In this document: piece by piece, positions 43,901 to 52,767 of the stretch
How positions within the stretch are numbered: position 1 is the first letter of the stretch
Layout: every line of letters begins with the position of its first letter
Assembly: GCF_019976755.1 (NCBI RefSeq)
Contig: NZ_AP023441.1
Coordinates: 4,709,501 to 4,773,500, forward strand
Direction of reading: 5' to 3'
DNA length: 64,000 nt
Source: Nostoc sp. MS1
Lineage (GTDB): Bacteria > Cyanobacteriota > Cyanobacteriia > Cyanobacteriales > Nostocaceae
Notes under the pieces: generated by a model
Told to the model about the DNA's origin: nothing
Database searches by the model: none
The model's input: only the letters and a program-made list of their open reading frames with translations
Made by a program: the position numbers and the translations under genes

Positions 43901-45367
43901 ATGTTTGACGCATTAGCCGACCGTTTAGAATCCGCCTGGAAAAAACTGCGCGGACAAGATAAAATTTCCGACTCTAATATTCAAGATGCTTTGCGGGAAG
44001 TGCGCCGCGCCCTGTTGGAAGCAGATGTTAACCTGCAAGTAGTCAAAGATTTTATTAGCGAAGTTGAAGCCAAAGCGCAGGGAGCCGAAGTCGTAAAAGG
44101 CGTGCGTCCTGACCAGCAGTTCATCAAGATAGTTTACGATGAGCTAGTGCAGGTGATGGGGGAAGAAAACGTTCCCCTGGCGGAAACTGAAGAAAAGCCC
44201 ACAATTGTATTAATGGCTGGGTTACAAGGTACTGGTAAAACCACAGCTACAGCTAAATTAGCCTTACATTTACGCAAATTAGAGCGCAGTTGCTTGTTGG
44301 TAGCCACAGACGTATATCGTCCAGCCGCTATTGACCAGTTGATTACCTTGGGTAAACAAATTGACGTACCCGTATTTGAGTTGGGAAGCGATGCCGACCC
44401 AGTAGAAATTGCCCGTCAAGGTGTGGAACGTGCCAAAGCCGAAGGTGTAAACACAGTCATTATTGATACGGCTGGTCGTCTGCAAATAGACGAAGATATG
44501 ATGGCGGAATTAGCCCAGATCAAAGCCACCGTCCAACCCCACGAGACCCTATTGGTTGTGGACTCAATGACGGGTCAAGAAGCCGCCAACCTCACCCGCA
44601 CCTTCCACGAGCAAATAGGCATCACAGGCGCAATTCTCACCAAAATGGATGGTGATAGCCGGGGTGGTGCGGCGTTATCAGTACGTCAGATTTCCGGCGC
44701 ACCAATTAAATTTGTCGGTGTAGGCGAAAAAGTCGAAGCCCTACAACCCTTTTATCCAGACCGCATGGCTTCCCGGATCTTGGGTATGGGTGACGTTTTG
44801 ACCTTGGTAGAAAAAGCCCAAGAAGAATTTGACCTAGCTGATGCGGAGAAAATGCAGGAGAAAATCCTGTCAGCGAAATTTGACTTTACCGACTTCGTGA
44901 AACAGCTACGGCTGTTAAAGAATATGGGGTCTCTGGGGGGTATCCTTAAAATGATTCCAGGGATGGGTAAGCTTTCTGATGACCAGTTAAAGCAAGGAGA
45001 AACCCAACTTAAGCGGTGCGAGTCCATGATTAATTCCATGACCTTGCAAGAACGCCGCGACCCTGATTTACTAGCCAGTTCCCCCAGCCGCCGCAAAAGA
45101 ATTGCTACTGGCTCCGGTTATAAAGAGTCAGATGTGAATAAATTGGTGGCAGATTTCCAAAAAATGCGATCGCTCATGCAGCAAATGGGTCAAGGTAACT
45201 TCCCCGGAATGCCTGGAATGTTTGGCGGTGGCGGTATGGGTAACGCCTTTGCTGGCGCTGGTCGTTCCGCCGCCCCCGGCTGGCGAGGCTACAACGGCGG
45301 TGGCGGCGCAGGCGCAAAGAAGAAAAAACCCAAAGACAAAAAGAAAAAAGGTTTTGGAAATCTTTAG
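43901..45367 (+). CDS. ffh: Signal recognition particle protein Ffh (SRP54)
   Basis: 488 residues. An N-domain four-helix bundle, a G domain with P-loop GLQGTGKTTATAKLA (about 107-121), DTAGRLQIDEDM and TKMDGDSRGG, then the methionine-rich M domain that binds 4.5S RNA and signal sequences (MGSLGGILKMIPGMG, SMTLQERRDPDLL). The C-terminal tail is an unusually long Gly/Met/Lys-rich extension (GMFGGGGMGNAFAGAG, ending KKKKPKDKKKKGFGNL). It directs membrane proteins to the Sec translocon. Followed by gtcattagtcattag repeats, then rpsP. Confidence 0.97.
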   Translation: MFDALADRLESAWKKLRGQDKISDSNIQDALREVRRALLEADVNLQVVKDFISEVEAKAQGAEVVKGVRPDQQFIKIVYDELVQVMGEENVPLAETEEKPTIVLMAGLQGTGKTTATAKLALHLRKLERSCLLVATDVYRPAAIDQLITLGKQIDVPVFELGSDADPVEIARQGVERAKAEGVNTVIIDTAGRLQIDEDMMAELAQIKATVQPHETLLVVDSMTGQEAANLTRTFHEQIGITGAILTKMDGDSRGGAALSVRQISGAPIKFVGVGEKVEALQPFYPDRMASRILGMGDVLTLVEKAQEEFDLADAEKMQEKILSAKFDFTDFVKQLRLLKNMGSLGGILKMIPGMGKLSDDQLKQGETQLKRCESMINSMTLQERRDPDLLASSPSRRKRIATGSGYKESDVNKLVADFQKMRSLMQQMGQGNFPGMPGMFGGGGMGNAFAGAGRSAAPGWRGYNGGGGAGAKKKKPKDKKKKGFGNL

Positions 45368-45470
45368 TCATTAGTCATTAGTCATTAGTCATTAGTCCAT
45401 AGTTAAAATTATTGTGCTGACCATTGACCGTTGACTGTTGACTGTTGACTGTTGACTATTGACAACCGAC
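45365..45470. repeat. Tandem heptamer repeats (gtcatta, gttgact)
   Basis: Four gtcatta copies begin within the ffh stop region (45366), followed by ttgactg copies (about 45428-45462). Intergenic between ffh and rpsP. Confidence 0.85.
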
Positions 45471-45531
45471 CACTGATCAATATGTTAAAATTGGCATTTC
45501 AGTAAACTAACAGGAGAACGTTTCTTCAATC

Positions 45532-45795
45532 ATGATCAAACTGCGCTTGAAGCGATTCGGTAAAAAGCGGGAAGCAAGTTACCGCATTGTTGCTGCCAAC
45601 GACCTCTCACGCCGTGATGGCCGCCCCTTGGAAGAATTAGGTTTCTACAACCCCAGAACCGATGAAGTGCGATTGGATGTTCCTGGCATCGTTAAGCGAC
45701 TACAACAAGGCGCTCAACCCACAGACACCGTACGCCGCATCTTAGAAAAACAAAATGTTTTTGAACAGGTCAGAGCAACAGCAGCCGAATCATAG
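45532..45795 (+). CDS. rpsP: 30S ribosomal protein S16
   Basis: 87 residues: MIKLRLKRFGKKREASYRIV is the invariant S16 N-terminus, with RPLEELGFYNPRT at about 36-48. It binds 16S rRNA in early 30S assembly. A ribosome site acaggagaac precedes the ATG by about ten bases. The KH-domain gene downstream starts inside rpsP, 41 bp before its stop, and the linkage ffh-rpsP-KH is common among bacteria. Confidence 0.97.
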   Translation: MIKLRLKRFGKKREASYRIVAANDLSRRDGRPLEELGFYNPRTDEVRLDVPGIVKRLQQGAQPTDTVRRILEKQNVFEQVRATAAES

Positions 45796-46189
45796 TCTGA
45801 CGGCTAACTCACAAACAGCTAGTCCCAATTACGTGGGGCTGGTCAAGTTTTTGATGCAGCCGTTTTTAGAAGCCCCAGAGTCTTTAAGCGTCGATTGTGA
45901 AATTTCTTCCACCCTAAAACGGGCTTGGATTCGCATCGCCTTTGAAAGTGCCGATAAGGGAAAAGTGTTTGGTAGAGGGGGACGCAATATTCAGGCGATT
46001 CGGACAGTGCTTGCTGCTGCGGCAGAACTTACTGGACAATCAGTTTATCTGGATATATACGGTAGCACCACTCCAGGGCGAGAAGGGATGTCTGTTGAAG
46101 ACGACCAACAAGAACGTAGACCTCCGCCAAGATCACGAGAAAGTAGTGGCAATGCACCGCGACCAATTGTGAAACCGCGCACTCGCTAG
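45755..46189 (+). CDS. KH-domain RNA-binding protein (KhpA family)
   Basis: 144 residues. The KH motif carries the GxxG loop in KVFGRGGRNIQAIRTVLAAA (about 69-88); NYVGLVKFLMQPFLEAPESL precedes it. The tail is disordered and basic (RRPPPRSRESSGN to RPRTR-like end). KhpA proteins bind RNA, often with KhpB, and influence division and small RNAs. Start: ATG 45755 overlaps rpsP by 41 bp; a GTG at 45832 would give a protein closer to the usual length. Confidence 0.85.
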   Translation: MFLNRSEQQQPNHSLTANSQTASPNYVGLVKFLMQPFLEAPESLSVDCEISSTLKRAWIRIAFESADKGKVFGRGGRNIQAIRTVLAAAAELTGQSVYLDIYGSTTPGREGMSVEDDQQERRPPPRSRESSGNAPRPIVKPRTR

Positions 46190-46401
46190 TACTGGTACAC
46201 GAAAATCAAAATGCAAAAAGCTCATAAACAAGCTTTTCATATATTTTGAATAATTGATTGATTAAATCTGTGCGGTACTAGGTTAAAAATAAATAAGAAG
46301 CCTGAGCGGTTTTAATTCATCCCGCTCAGAACCTTCGATTAAAACTACCAACTGTATTCAGTTAATGATGTTTATGCACAACTACTGTGAGAATCTCTGC
46401 C

Positions 46402-46410
46402 AGGAGGTGA
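46402..46410 (+). promoter_or_regulatory. Very strong ribosome binding site of rpsU
   Basis: aggaggtga is complementary to the 16S rRNA 3' end over nine bases and sits nine bases before a GTG start, which it decides. Confidence 0.75.
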
Positions 46411-46419
46411 ATCCAGGGA

Positions 46420-46596
46420 GTGGCTGAAATTCGTTTGGGTGAAAATGAGTCTATTGACTCGGCAATTAGACGTTTTAAAAAGAAAATTCAAAAAGCCGGG
46501 ATTTTATCCGAAGTTAAACGTCGGGAGAGATACGAGAAACCTAGTCTGCGTCGCAAGCGCAAAGCAGAAGCAGCACGCAAGGGTGGTCGCTACTAA
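46420..46596 (+). CDS. rpsU: 30S ribosomal protein S21
   Basis: 58 residues from GTG 46420: MAEIRLGENESIDSAIRRFK, then KKIQKAGILSEVKRRERYEK and a basic C-terminus ending ARKGGRY. S21 is an RNA-binding protein of the 30S platform that helps initiation. The near-perfect Shine-Dalgarno fixes the start in spite of the GTG. A hairpin aatcaaag/ctttgatt (46596-46617) follows the stop but has no T tract. It is separated from the KH gene by 230 bp, so probably has its own promoter. Confidence 0.95.
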   Translation: MAEIRLGENESIDSAIRRFKKKIQKAGILSEVKRRERYEKPSLRRKRKAEAARKGGRY

Positions 46597-47148
46597 ATCA
46601 AAGCATTTTCTTTGATTAGGGTAGTTGAAGATAGAGAGTTATTTTTAACTCAAACCGCAGTCAAGTAGAGATGCTACAGCGTCTCTACTTCAGAAATATA
46701 AAAAATAATTAGTTACAAATTATAAAAAATTTTACTAGTAAATTTATACAAAACCTTCCTATAATCTAGAATTATCAAGGTTTTTTATTATAAAATAGTA
46801 TAAATACTGACTTGTTTAAAGTGAGATAAAACACTCAAAAAGATACTATTCAACAATGGACAATGGACAATTAACAATTGACTTTTTCCCTCTCCCTGGA
46901 AGTGAGAGGATTGGAGACAAGGATTTATTTTTTGATTTTTTCTCCTGAAAAGGAGAGGTCTTAAACCTTGAATGAAACAATTGTCAATTATCAATTGATA
47001 AACTTAATAAATATATCCATTTTTTTGGGGGTGGATATTTTGTCAGCAATCAGTATTTTAAATGGATAACTCAAAAGCGACACTTCGACAAGCTCAGTGC
47101 AAAGCTGACAACTGACAACTAACACATAAAACAAATTAAAAAATACCT
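46597..47148. other. Intergenic region with several repeat relics
   Basis: Contains hairpin 46663-46690 (aagtagaga...tctctactt), caatggacaattaacaattg words (46855-46880), a ctcctgaaaaggagag palindrome (about 46942-46957) and cacttcgacaagctcagtgc (near 47082). The last resembles one arm of the element at 26550. No gene seen. Confidence 0.6.
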
Positions 47149-48102
47149 ATGGCAGATGCCTTGATAATTCAGCTGCCTAACATTACCAGTACGATCGCAC
47201 TTGCGGGTGATAGAGAAGAAAATCTCAAAATTCTCTCCCGGCAAACAGGAGCGAATTTAGTGCTGCGTGGGCAAGAGTTACATATTTTCGGCACAGAACA
47301 ACAAAGAGACTTAGCCGCAAAATTAGTGCGATCGCTAGAAAATATTTGGGTTCAGGGCAATACTATTTCTAGTGCTGATATATTAACAGCCCGTCAAGCT
47401 CTAGACACTCACCGCGAAGACGAACTCAAAGAATTACAGCGCGATGTATTAGCCAGAACTCGCCGGGGTGATGAAGTCCGCGCCAAAACCTTCAGACAGC
47501 GCCAGTACATCGAAGCCATCCGTAAACGTGACCTGACTTTCTGCGTCGGCCCGGCTGGGACTGGTAAGACATACCTCGCCGTAGTCGTCGCCGTGCAAGC
47601 ACTCCTCGCCAATCAAGTAGAAAAGCTGATTTTGACCCGTCCGGCTGTAGAAGCTGGGGAAAGATTGGGCTTTTTACCAGGAGATTTACAGCAGAAAATT
47701 AACCCCTATCTGCGTCCCCTTTACGATGCAATTTACGAATTTATCGACCAAGAGAAAGTCCCCAACCTCATAGAACGGGGCATTATTGAAGTCGCACCCC
47801 TCGCCTATATGCGCGGACGCACCCTCAATCACGCTTTTGTCATAGTCGATGAAGCCCAAAACACCACACCCGCCCAAATGAAGATGGTTTTAACCCGCTT
47901 GGGCTTCCGTTCGCGTATGGTGATTACAGGCGACACCACACAAACCGACTTACCAATGAATCAGCAATCAGGTTTAACGGTAGCATTACAAGTGTTAAAG
48001 CATGTAGAAGGTATTGCCGTTTGTGAATTTACCCAAAAAGATGTCGTACGTCATCCTTTAGTACAGCGCATCGTCAGCGCCTACGAACAGTATGAGAGTT
48101 AG
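47149..48102 (+). CDS. PhoH-family ATPase
   Basis: 317 residues. An N-terminal KH-like/PhoH-specific lead (about 1-100) precedes a P-loop NTPase domain. Walker A is GPAGTGKT (about 138-145), Walker B VIVDEAQN near 235, and ITGDTTQTDLP supplies the helicase-like sensor motif. PhoH/PhoL proteins are RNA-linked ATPases implicated in ribosome or RNA quality control; the phosphate-starvation link is historical. ATG 47149. The HutX-like gene begins 57 bp downstream after a cagttaa repeat. Confidence 0.9.
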   Translation: MADALIIQLPNITSTIALAGDREENLKILSRQTGANLVLRGQELHIFGTEQQRDLAAKLVRSLENIWVQGNTISSADILTARQALDTHREDELKELQRDVLARTRRGDEVRAKTFRQRQYIEAIRKRDLTFCVGPAGTGKTYLAVVVAVQALLANQVEKLILTRPAVEAGERLGFLPGDLQQKINPYLRPLYDAIYEFIDQEKVPNLIERGIIEVAPLAYMRGRTLNHAFVIVDEAQNTTPAQMKMVLTRLGFRSRMVITGDTTQTDLPMNQQSGLTVALQVLKHVEGIAVCEFTQKDVVRHPLVQRIVSAYEQYES

Positions 48103-48104
48103 TT

Positions 48105-48143
48105 AACAGTCATCAGTTAACAGTTAACAGTTAACAGTCAACG
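48105..48143. repeat. Heptamer repeat (cagttaa)
   Basis: About four units of cagttaa lie between the phoH-like and HutX-like genes. Confidence 0.8.
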
Positions 48144-48159
48144 CTGAAAAGGGGAATGT

Positions 48160-48564
48160 ATGAGTGCTGATTTGAGAGAGTTTTTAGAAGCTTGTGAAAA
48201 TTTAGGAACTTTGCGCTTAATTGTTACTAGCAGTGCGGCGGTATTAGAAGCGCGGGGGAAAATTGAAAAGCTATTTTATGCAGAATTGGCTAAAGGTAAA
48301 TATGCCAATATGCACACCGAAGGCTTTGAATTTCACTTGAATATGGACAAAATAACTCAAGTTAAATTTGAAACTGGAGAAGCAAAACGCGGTAATTTTC
48401 CAACTTACGCCATCCGCTTTTTAGATGATAAACAAGAGTCGGCTTTAAGCATATTTTTACAATGGGGTAAACCCGGAGAATATGAACCAGGACAAGTAGA
48501 AGCTTGGCAAACATTAAAAGAAAAGTACGGCGAAATTTGGCAACCTTTGCCAGTACAACTCTAA
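48160..48564 (+). CDS. HutX/ChuX-like heme-utilisation family protein
   Basis: 134 residues. The sequence LREFLEACENLGTLRLIVTS and the central YANMHTEGFEFHLNMDKITQ, then FPTYAIRFLDDKQESALSIF, match the ChuX/HutX fold, which binds or carries heme in the cytoplasm. Partner heme-uptake genes are absent here. In cyanobacteria the protein may handle heme or a degradation product; that is inference. No signal peptide. ATG 48160 with aaggggaat upstream. Confidence 0.75.
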   Translation: MSADLREFLEACENLGTLRLIVTSSAAVLEARGKIEKLFYAELAKGKYANMHTEGFEFHLNMDKITQVKFETGEAKRGNFPTYAIRFLDDKQESALSIFLQWGKPGEYEPGQVEAWQTLKEKYGEIWQPLPVQL

Positions 48565-48640
48565 AAATTTTAGTAGTAAGGGCTTTAGCCCTCTTTTATC
48601 TAAATAGAAGGGCTTTGACCCTTATTAAAAACATTTCAAA

Positions 48641-49510
48641 ATGAAATTCACACTTACTTTGAGAATTATTTGTAATTTTTGCTTAATTATTATCTTGTTA
48701 TTAGGATGGAGTAAACAAGCAAGCGCAGGTGAATTATCAGAACGTTTAGCATATTTTCCCCAGTGGGAAAAACTAACTTCTGTACAGCCTGCTAAGGGAG
48801 ATTTGATTTATCCTGAATGGATGGCGGGAACTTGGGAAGTTAAAAGCACTTTGGTAGATTTAGCTGCACCGTTAGCACCAGATATTGTCACACCTGGATT
48901 TGAAGGAAATCGCCGACAATTAAATCAGCCTGTGAGTTTTTTAGTACGGTTTGTGAAAGAGCGATTTTCTAAAACGAACGCTGCGCGATCACCTACGGCG
49001 GGCGGAACGCCATCGCCTTTCACTAGTTTAAAATTAACTCCTCAGACCATATCAACAAACATAGTAGCCGATAGAGCATTTAATAGTTTGAATCTAGCTA
49101 AGTCTTACTTAGGTGATGAAGCAGTATTATCAGTCAAAGTAGACCCCGATTCGCCTAATCGTCAAATTACATTTTTACGCGGGGAACGCCAATTAGTTTC
49201 TATCGTCACAGCACGGGCTACAGAAACTACTCCAGACGGTAAATTTATTACCGCAGAAGTCTTTCAACAATTATTTAAAGGTGGTTCACGCCCTTACTTC
49301 AACTCAGTGGAATCTACCACCGCCTACCATCAACTTTCTACATCATCCCCAACAATTGAAGCCGATCAAGTAACGGCTGTCTACCTCTCACCCCAAGATC
49401 CAGATTACTTCACCGCAGGTTCTCGCCCAGTCGCCCTTTATCGCTATCGCCTAGAGTTTTTCCCCAATAACATCAATCCGCAAAAAAATCGAGCAAGCCA
49501 AATAAACTGA
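48641..49510 (+). CDS. DUF6816 exported protein (thylakoid-lumen type)
   Basis: 289 residues. An N-terminal signal peptide (to about residue 29, ending ASAG) and a soluble lipocalin-like domain (YPEWMAGTWEVKSTL near 57-71). The family occurs in cyanobacteria and as plant lumenal proteins; function unknown. Residues about 110-127 (SKTNAARSPTAGGTPSPF) are encoded by a GC-rich dispersed repeat that interrupts the conserved frame between FVKERF and TSLKLTP. The remaining core seems intact. Confidence 0.8.
   Translation: MKFTLTLRIICNFCLIIILLLGWSKQASAGELSERLAYFPQWEKLTSVQPAKGDLIYPEWMAGTWEVKSTLVDLAAPLAPDIVTPGFEGNRRQLNQPVSFLVRFVKERFSKTNAARSPTAGGTPSPFTSLKLTPQTISTNIVADRAFNSLNLAKSYLGDEAVLSVKVDPDSPNRQITFLRGERQLVSIVTARATETTPDGKFITAEVFQQLFKGGSRPYFNSVESTTAYHQLSTSSPTIEADQVTAVYLSPQDPDYFTAGSRPVALYRYRLEFFPNNINPQKNRASQIN
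48968..49018. repeat. Dispersed GC-rich repeat inside the DUF6816 gene
   Basis: acgctgcgcgatcacctacg then gcgggcggaacgccatcgcc is the same repeat vocabulary as 8751-8818 and 59640-59690, and is translated in frame. Confidence 0.7.
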
Positions 49511-49734
49511 TAATTTCTCAATTGCAAATTAGCAGAACTAGCAAACTTATACTATTACACAAAAAATACCATACAGATGCAAACGCCCAAACCTTTGCTA
49601 AGTATCACTTTTTCAATTTTGAATTAATCTCACCCATTCGGGTGATTTCATGATTTAGCTATTGACTACATCTGTAATATACATGTAGCATAAAAGCTCC
49701 AAGTTAAAGCTCGCACTCTTGGGCAGTGTGCATC

Positions 49735-51552
49735 ATGGCTAAATTTAGAGATATTGTCAATTATTTTCGTGACGATTGGAAGCTGGGTATCTTGAGTATT
49801 GCAGCGTCCAGCATTTACGAGATTGTGGATTTAGTTGTTCCCTATGCGATTGGACAAATTTTAAACGTTTTGTCCAATCAACCGTTAGATAAACCTTTAG
49901 AAAGTGCGATCGCAAATGTCTCCCAATTAACTAATTACCCAGTTAACAAACATCTATCTTTAGGCGTACTACTGGGTTTAATTTTTCTAGTCACCGTAGT
50001 TAGAGCGCCGACACAACCTTGGTTAACCAGTTGGTTCCACTGGGATATAGCCTTAAGGACTCGTCGGGATAATAGCAAGTTAGCAATTGAGAAAATTCTG
50101 ACACTTCCCGTAGAATTTTATGATGTTAATAATCCCGGACGAATTGCTGGACGTTTAGGTCGAGGTATTTCTAATCACACTTGGACATATCCAGAAATTG
50201 CCGGACAATTAATTCCTAAACTGCTGCGGGTGCTAGGAATTTTCCTATTTATTCTCGTGATTGAGTGGCGAATTGCCCTACTATATCTGATTTCTTTCGT
50301 GATTATTCTTGCCTTTAGCTTACGAAAGTTACAGCAAATAATTCGGCACGAAGGTCTTCTAGATAAATACATGGAAAATACCGAAAGCCGTACATCTGAG
50401 TTAATTACTAACATCAAAACAGTAAAAGCTTTTGCCACAGAAGCCAAAGAACTGAAGCGACAAAAACAACGTTTAGACAGGGAGTTAACAGTAGTTGATT
50501 ACAGAGTTCACAAGAATTACGTGATCCTGCTAACTTGGCAAAAGACATTTATTCAGTTTTGTGTGTTCGCTATTTTAGGATTAACTTTAGCTGCAACGGT
50601 AAACGGTAAAATTTCCCTTGGTCATTTTGTCATGACTTTAACCCTCTCCAGCATGGCTTATGCAGAGTTGGAACCAATTAGCACACTAGCAGAAATTTTT
50701 GCACGGCGCTATTCTTCCATGCTGCGGTTCCATGAGTTTATGCAAGAACCCACTGGATACGATGCGGCTACTGTGTTGGCAGAAGATGATACATCTTTAC
50801 CCTACAAATTTACTGGCAAAGTTGAATTTGCTCATCTCAGTTTTGGCTATGATATTAACCGCAAAGTCCTGCAAGATATCAACTTATTGATTGAACCATA
50901 CCAAACAGTGGCTTTAGTTGGTCGCTCTGGTTCTGGTAAGTCCACCTTGGTAAAACTCCTACTGCGTTATTTTGAACCACAAGATGGGCAAATTCTCATT
51001 GATGGTGAAGATATTCGCACTTTGAATGTATCTAAGTATAGACGCAGGCTGGCGATCGTTCATCAAGAAGTAGACGTGTTCAACGGTACGATTTTGGATA
51101 ACCTCACCTACGGTAGACCAGACGCAACCCTTGAGCAAGTCAGAGAAGCCTGTAGAATTGCCAGAGTTGACGAAGTAGTACAGCATCTACCCCAAGGTTA
51201 CTACACAGTTGTTGGAGAGCGTGGCGTGAGGCTTTCTGGTGGACAAAGACAGCGTTTAGGAATTGCTAGAGCCTTGCTAGTAGAACCTGATGTACTGATT
51301 TTTGACGAAGCCACCTCTAGTCTAGATTACGAGTCTGAACGCTCTATTCAATTAGCGATGCGATCGATTCAGGGAACTTGTACAACAATCATCATTGCTC
51401 ACCGCCTGAGTACAGTGCGGGAAGCAGACAAGATTGTAGTTCTAGATCAGGGAAAGATTGTGGAAGTTGGTAGCCACGACGAACTCTTGCGTCATGAGGG
51501 GATATACAGCCGCTTGCACTCACTGCAAGAGACGGGTGAACTCTTAGATTAG
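49735..51552 (+). CDS. ABC exporter, fused permease and ATPase
   Basis: 605 residues from ATG 49735 (a GTG at 49726 is in frame but less likely). Six membrane helices (about 20-320) are followed by a nucleotide-binding domain: Walker A GRSGSGKS (about 404-411), signature LSGGQRQRLGIARALL, Walker B VLIFDEATSSLD, and the H-loop IIIAHRLSTV. It is a homodimeric type IV exporter half-transporter of the MsbA/multidrug/lipid class. Substrate cannot be deduced. It stands alone and is followed by a perfect 14-bp palindrome. Confidence 0.92.
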   Translation: MAKFRDIVNYFRDDWKLGILSIAASSIYEIVDLVVPYAIGQILNVLSNQPLDKPLESAIANVSQLTNYPVNKHLSLGVLLGLIFLVTVVRAPTQPWLTSWFHWDIALRTRRDNSKLAIEKILTLPVEFYDVNNPGRIAGRLGRGISNHTWTYPEIAGQLIPKLLRVLGIFLFILVIEWRIALLYLISFVIILAFSLRKLQQIIRHEGLLDKYMENTESRTSELITNIKTVKAFATEAKELKRQKQRLDRELTVVDYRVHKNYVILLTWQKTFIQFCVFAILGLTLAATVNGKISLGHFVMTLTLSSMAYAELEPISTLAEIFARRYSSMLRFHEFMQEPTGYDAATVLAEDDTSLPYKFTGKVEFAHLSFGYDINRKVLQDINLLIEPYQTVALVGRSGSGKSTLVKLLLRYFEPQDGQILIDGEDIRTLNVSKYRRRLAIVHQEVDVFNGTILDNLTYGRPDATLEQVREACRIARVDEVVQHLPQGYYTVVGERGVRLSGGQRQRLGIARALLVEPDVLIFDEATSSLDYESERSIQLAMRSIQGTCTTIIIAHRLSTVREADKIVVLDQGKIVEVGSHDELLRHEGIYSRLHSLQETGELLD

Positions 51553-51572
51553 GTTTGTAGCCAAATACATGA

Positions 51573-51602
51573 TGTAGAGACGTTGCCTGCAACGTCTCTA
51601 CA
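51573..51602. repeat. Perfect palindrome after the ABC transporter
   Basis: tgtagagacgttgc and gcaacgtctctaca with a 2-base loop. A recurrent Nostoc repeat (a relative at 46663-46690) that could also end transcription, though it lacks a T tract. Confidence 0.8.
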
Positions 51603-51688
51603 GTGAGAATACCGCTCTCGAAAAAATTTTCCTCTTTCCCTTGCCATTTCTAAAATTTGCTGCTATTATTGTAAATCGTGGGACATAC

Positions 51689-51771
51689 GGGTCGGTGTCC
51701 GAGTGGTTAATGGAGACGGACTGTAAATCCGTTGGTTTACGCCTACGCTGGTTCAAATCCAGCCCGGCCCA
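51689..51771 (+). tRNA. tRNA-Tyr (anticodon GTA)
   Basis: Acceptor gggtcgg (51689-51695) pairs with ccggccc (51764-51770) with one G-T pair; discriminator A. Anticodon loop ctgtaaa gives GTA. Long variable arm, as in bacterial Tyr tRNA, and T-arm ctggttcaaatccag. CCA not encoded. Confidence 0.95.
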
Positions 51772-51828
51772 CCTTCAAGATTAGATTTTGGATTATAATA
51801 TAATTCAAAATCTAATTAAATAAATTTC

Positions 51829-51900
51829 GCCCGTGTGGCTCAGTGGTAGAGCACACCCTTGGTAAGGGTGAGGTCACGAGTTCAATCCTCGTCACGGGCT
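51829..51900 (+). tRNA. tRNA-Thr (anticodon GGT)
   Basis: Acceptor gcccgtg (51829-51835) pairs with cacgggc (51893-51899); discriminator T. Anticodon stem caccc/gggtg with loop ttggtaa gives GGT. T-arm cgagttcaatcctcg. 57 bp after tRNA-Tyr, probably co-transcribed; ends in a short T run. Confidence 0.95.
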
Positions 51901-52377
51901 TTTTGATTACATAACCTCTATACAACGTAACTACCTCTTGCTAGAGGAGGTAGAAAGTGTTTAACTTAGCTGCGATCGCTACAAGTTTAGCTATTAATTT
52001 TTAGCAAAGTTAAGTAGGTGGACACAATTATTTATAAGACGCATTTCGACTACGCTCAATGCTCGTTAACCTTATTAGAAGAGGGTTGAGCGCAGTCGAA
52101 ACCCGGCGCTATCAAGTTAAGTTTAATTTAGTCCTTCTACTTACAGAAATCAATAATACCACATGGGCATAGTTCTCTTCATTCCAACTGCTGAAATAAG
52201 CTTTGAATCAAAGTTCCCTATCCAAAATTAAAAATCTAAAATCCAAAATTGAATAGCGGTAGTAATAACCCTACCTACTTGCTCGGCATACCCTATTTAG
52301 CGCATATTGCTAATTTTGTTGCAATAAAGTTATATTTATTTACATAAATTCACAAAAATTATAGGAAGAAATTAACG
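51901..52377. other. Intergenic region holding the second hairpin element
   Basis: Contains the element at 52011-52107, an aaaattaaaaatctaaaatc-type relic near 52225, and the promoter of the psb35-like gene. No other feature seen. Confidence 0.55.
52011..52107 (+). repeat. MITE-like hairpin element, copy 2
   Basis: 97 bp, in inverse orientation to 26550-26645 and identical except for one base and the loop (aaccttattagaa here). Shared ends taagtaggtggacacaatta and gtcgaaacccggc. Non-coding. Confidence 0.85.
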
Positions 52378-52605
52378 ATGGCTATATTATTCGCAGTGTT
52401 AGTTTTAGGTTGGGTTGCAGCTTCTGTTTTAGGTTCTTTAGCTTACTTTCTGGGAGAACAAAAAAAGCCTATCCATGAACGTAACTGGCGTTCTGCATCT
52501 TTTGAGAAGTTAGCTAAATCTATAACTGGTATGGATATAGATTACATTGAGCGCACCCCAGCGTATGCGATAGATGCGTATACCAGCCGGACTCTACCCC
52601 AATAG
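52378..52605 (+). CDS. Psb35-like small photosystem II-associated protein
   Basis: 75 residues: one N-terminal membrane helix (ILFAVLVLGWVAASVLGSLA, about 3-22), then YFLGEQKKPIHERNWRSASF and a polar tail. The motif GEQxKPIHxRNW matches my recollection of the Ssl2148/Psb35 family, linked to CP47 module and light-harvesting protein assembly. I could not check the match. Start ATG 52378 with aggaagaaat upstream. A strong terminator follows. Confidence 0.6.
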   Translation: MAILFAVLVLGWVAASVLGSLAYFLGEQKKPIHERNWRSASFEKLAKSITGMDIDYIERTPAYAIDAYTSRTLPQ

Positions 52606-52632
52606 CAGTAGAAAATCCGCAATTGAGACAAA

Positions 52633-52665
52633 CAAAACCCCCAGCACTGATTACTGGGGGTTTTG
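52633..52665. terminator. Strong bidirectional terminator
   Basis: Perfect 12-bp stem caaaacccccag/ctgggggttttg with a 9-base loop, between convergent psb35-like and GH57 genes. Confidence 0.85.
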
Positions 52666-52767
52666 CTTATAAGTGATAAAAAAAGATGGTTAGGGTTAGG
52701 AAGAAGCAGAGGGGTATCAGTACTTAACACTCACTACTCCCAACCCCCAACTCCCCACTCCCCTTGA

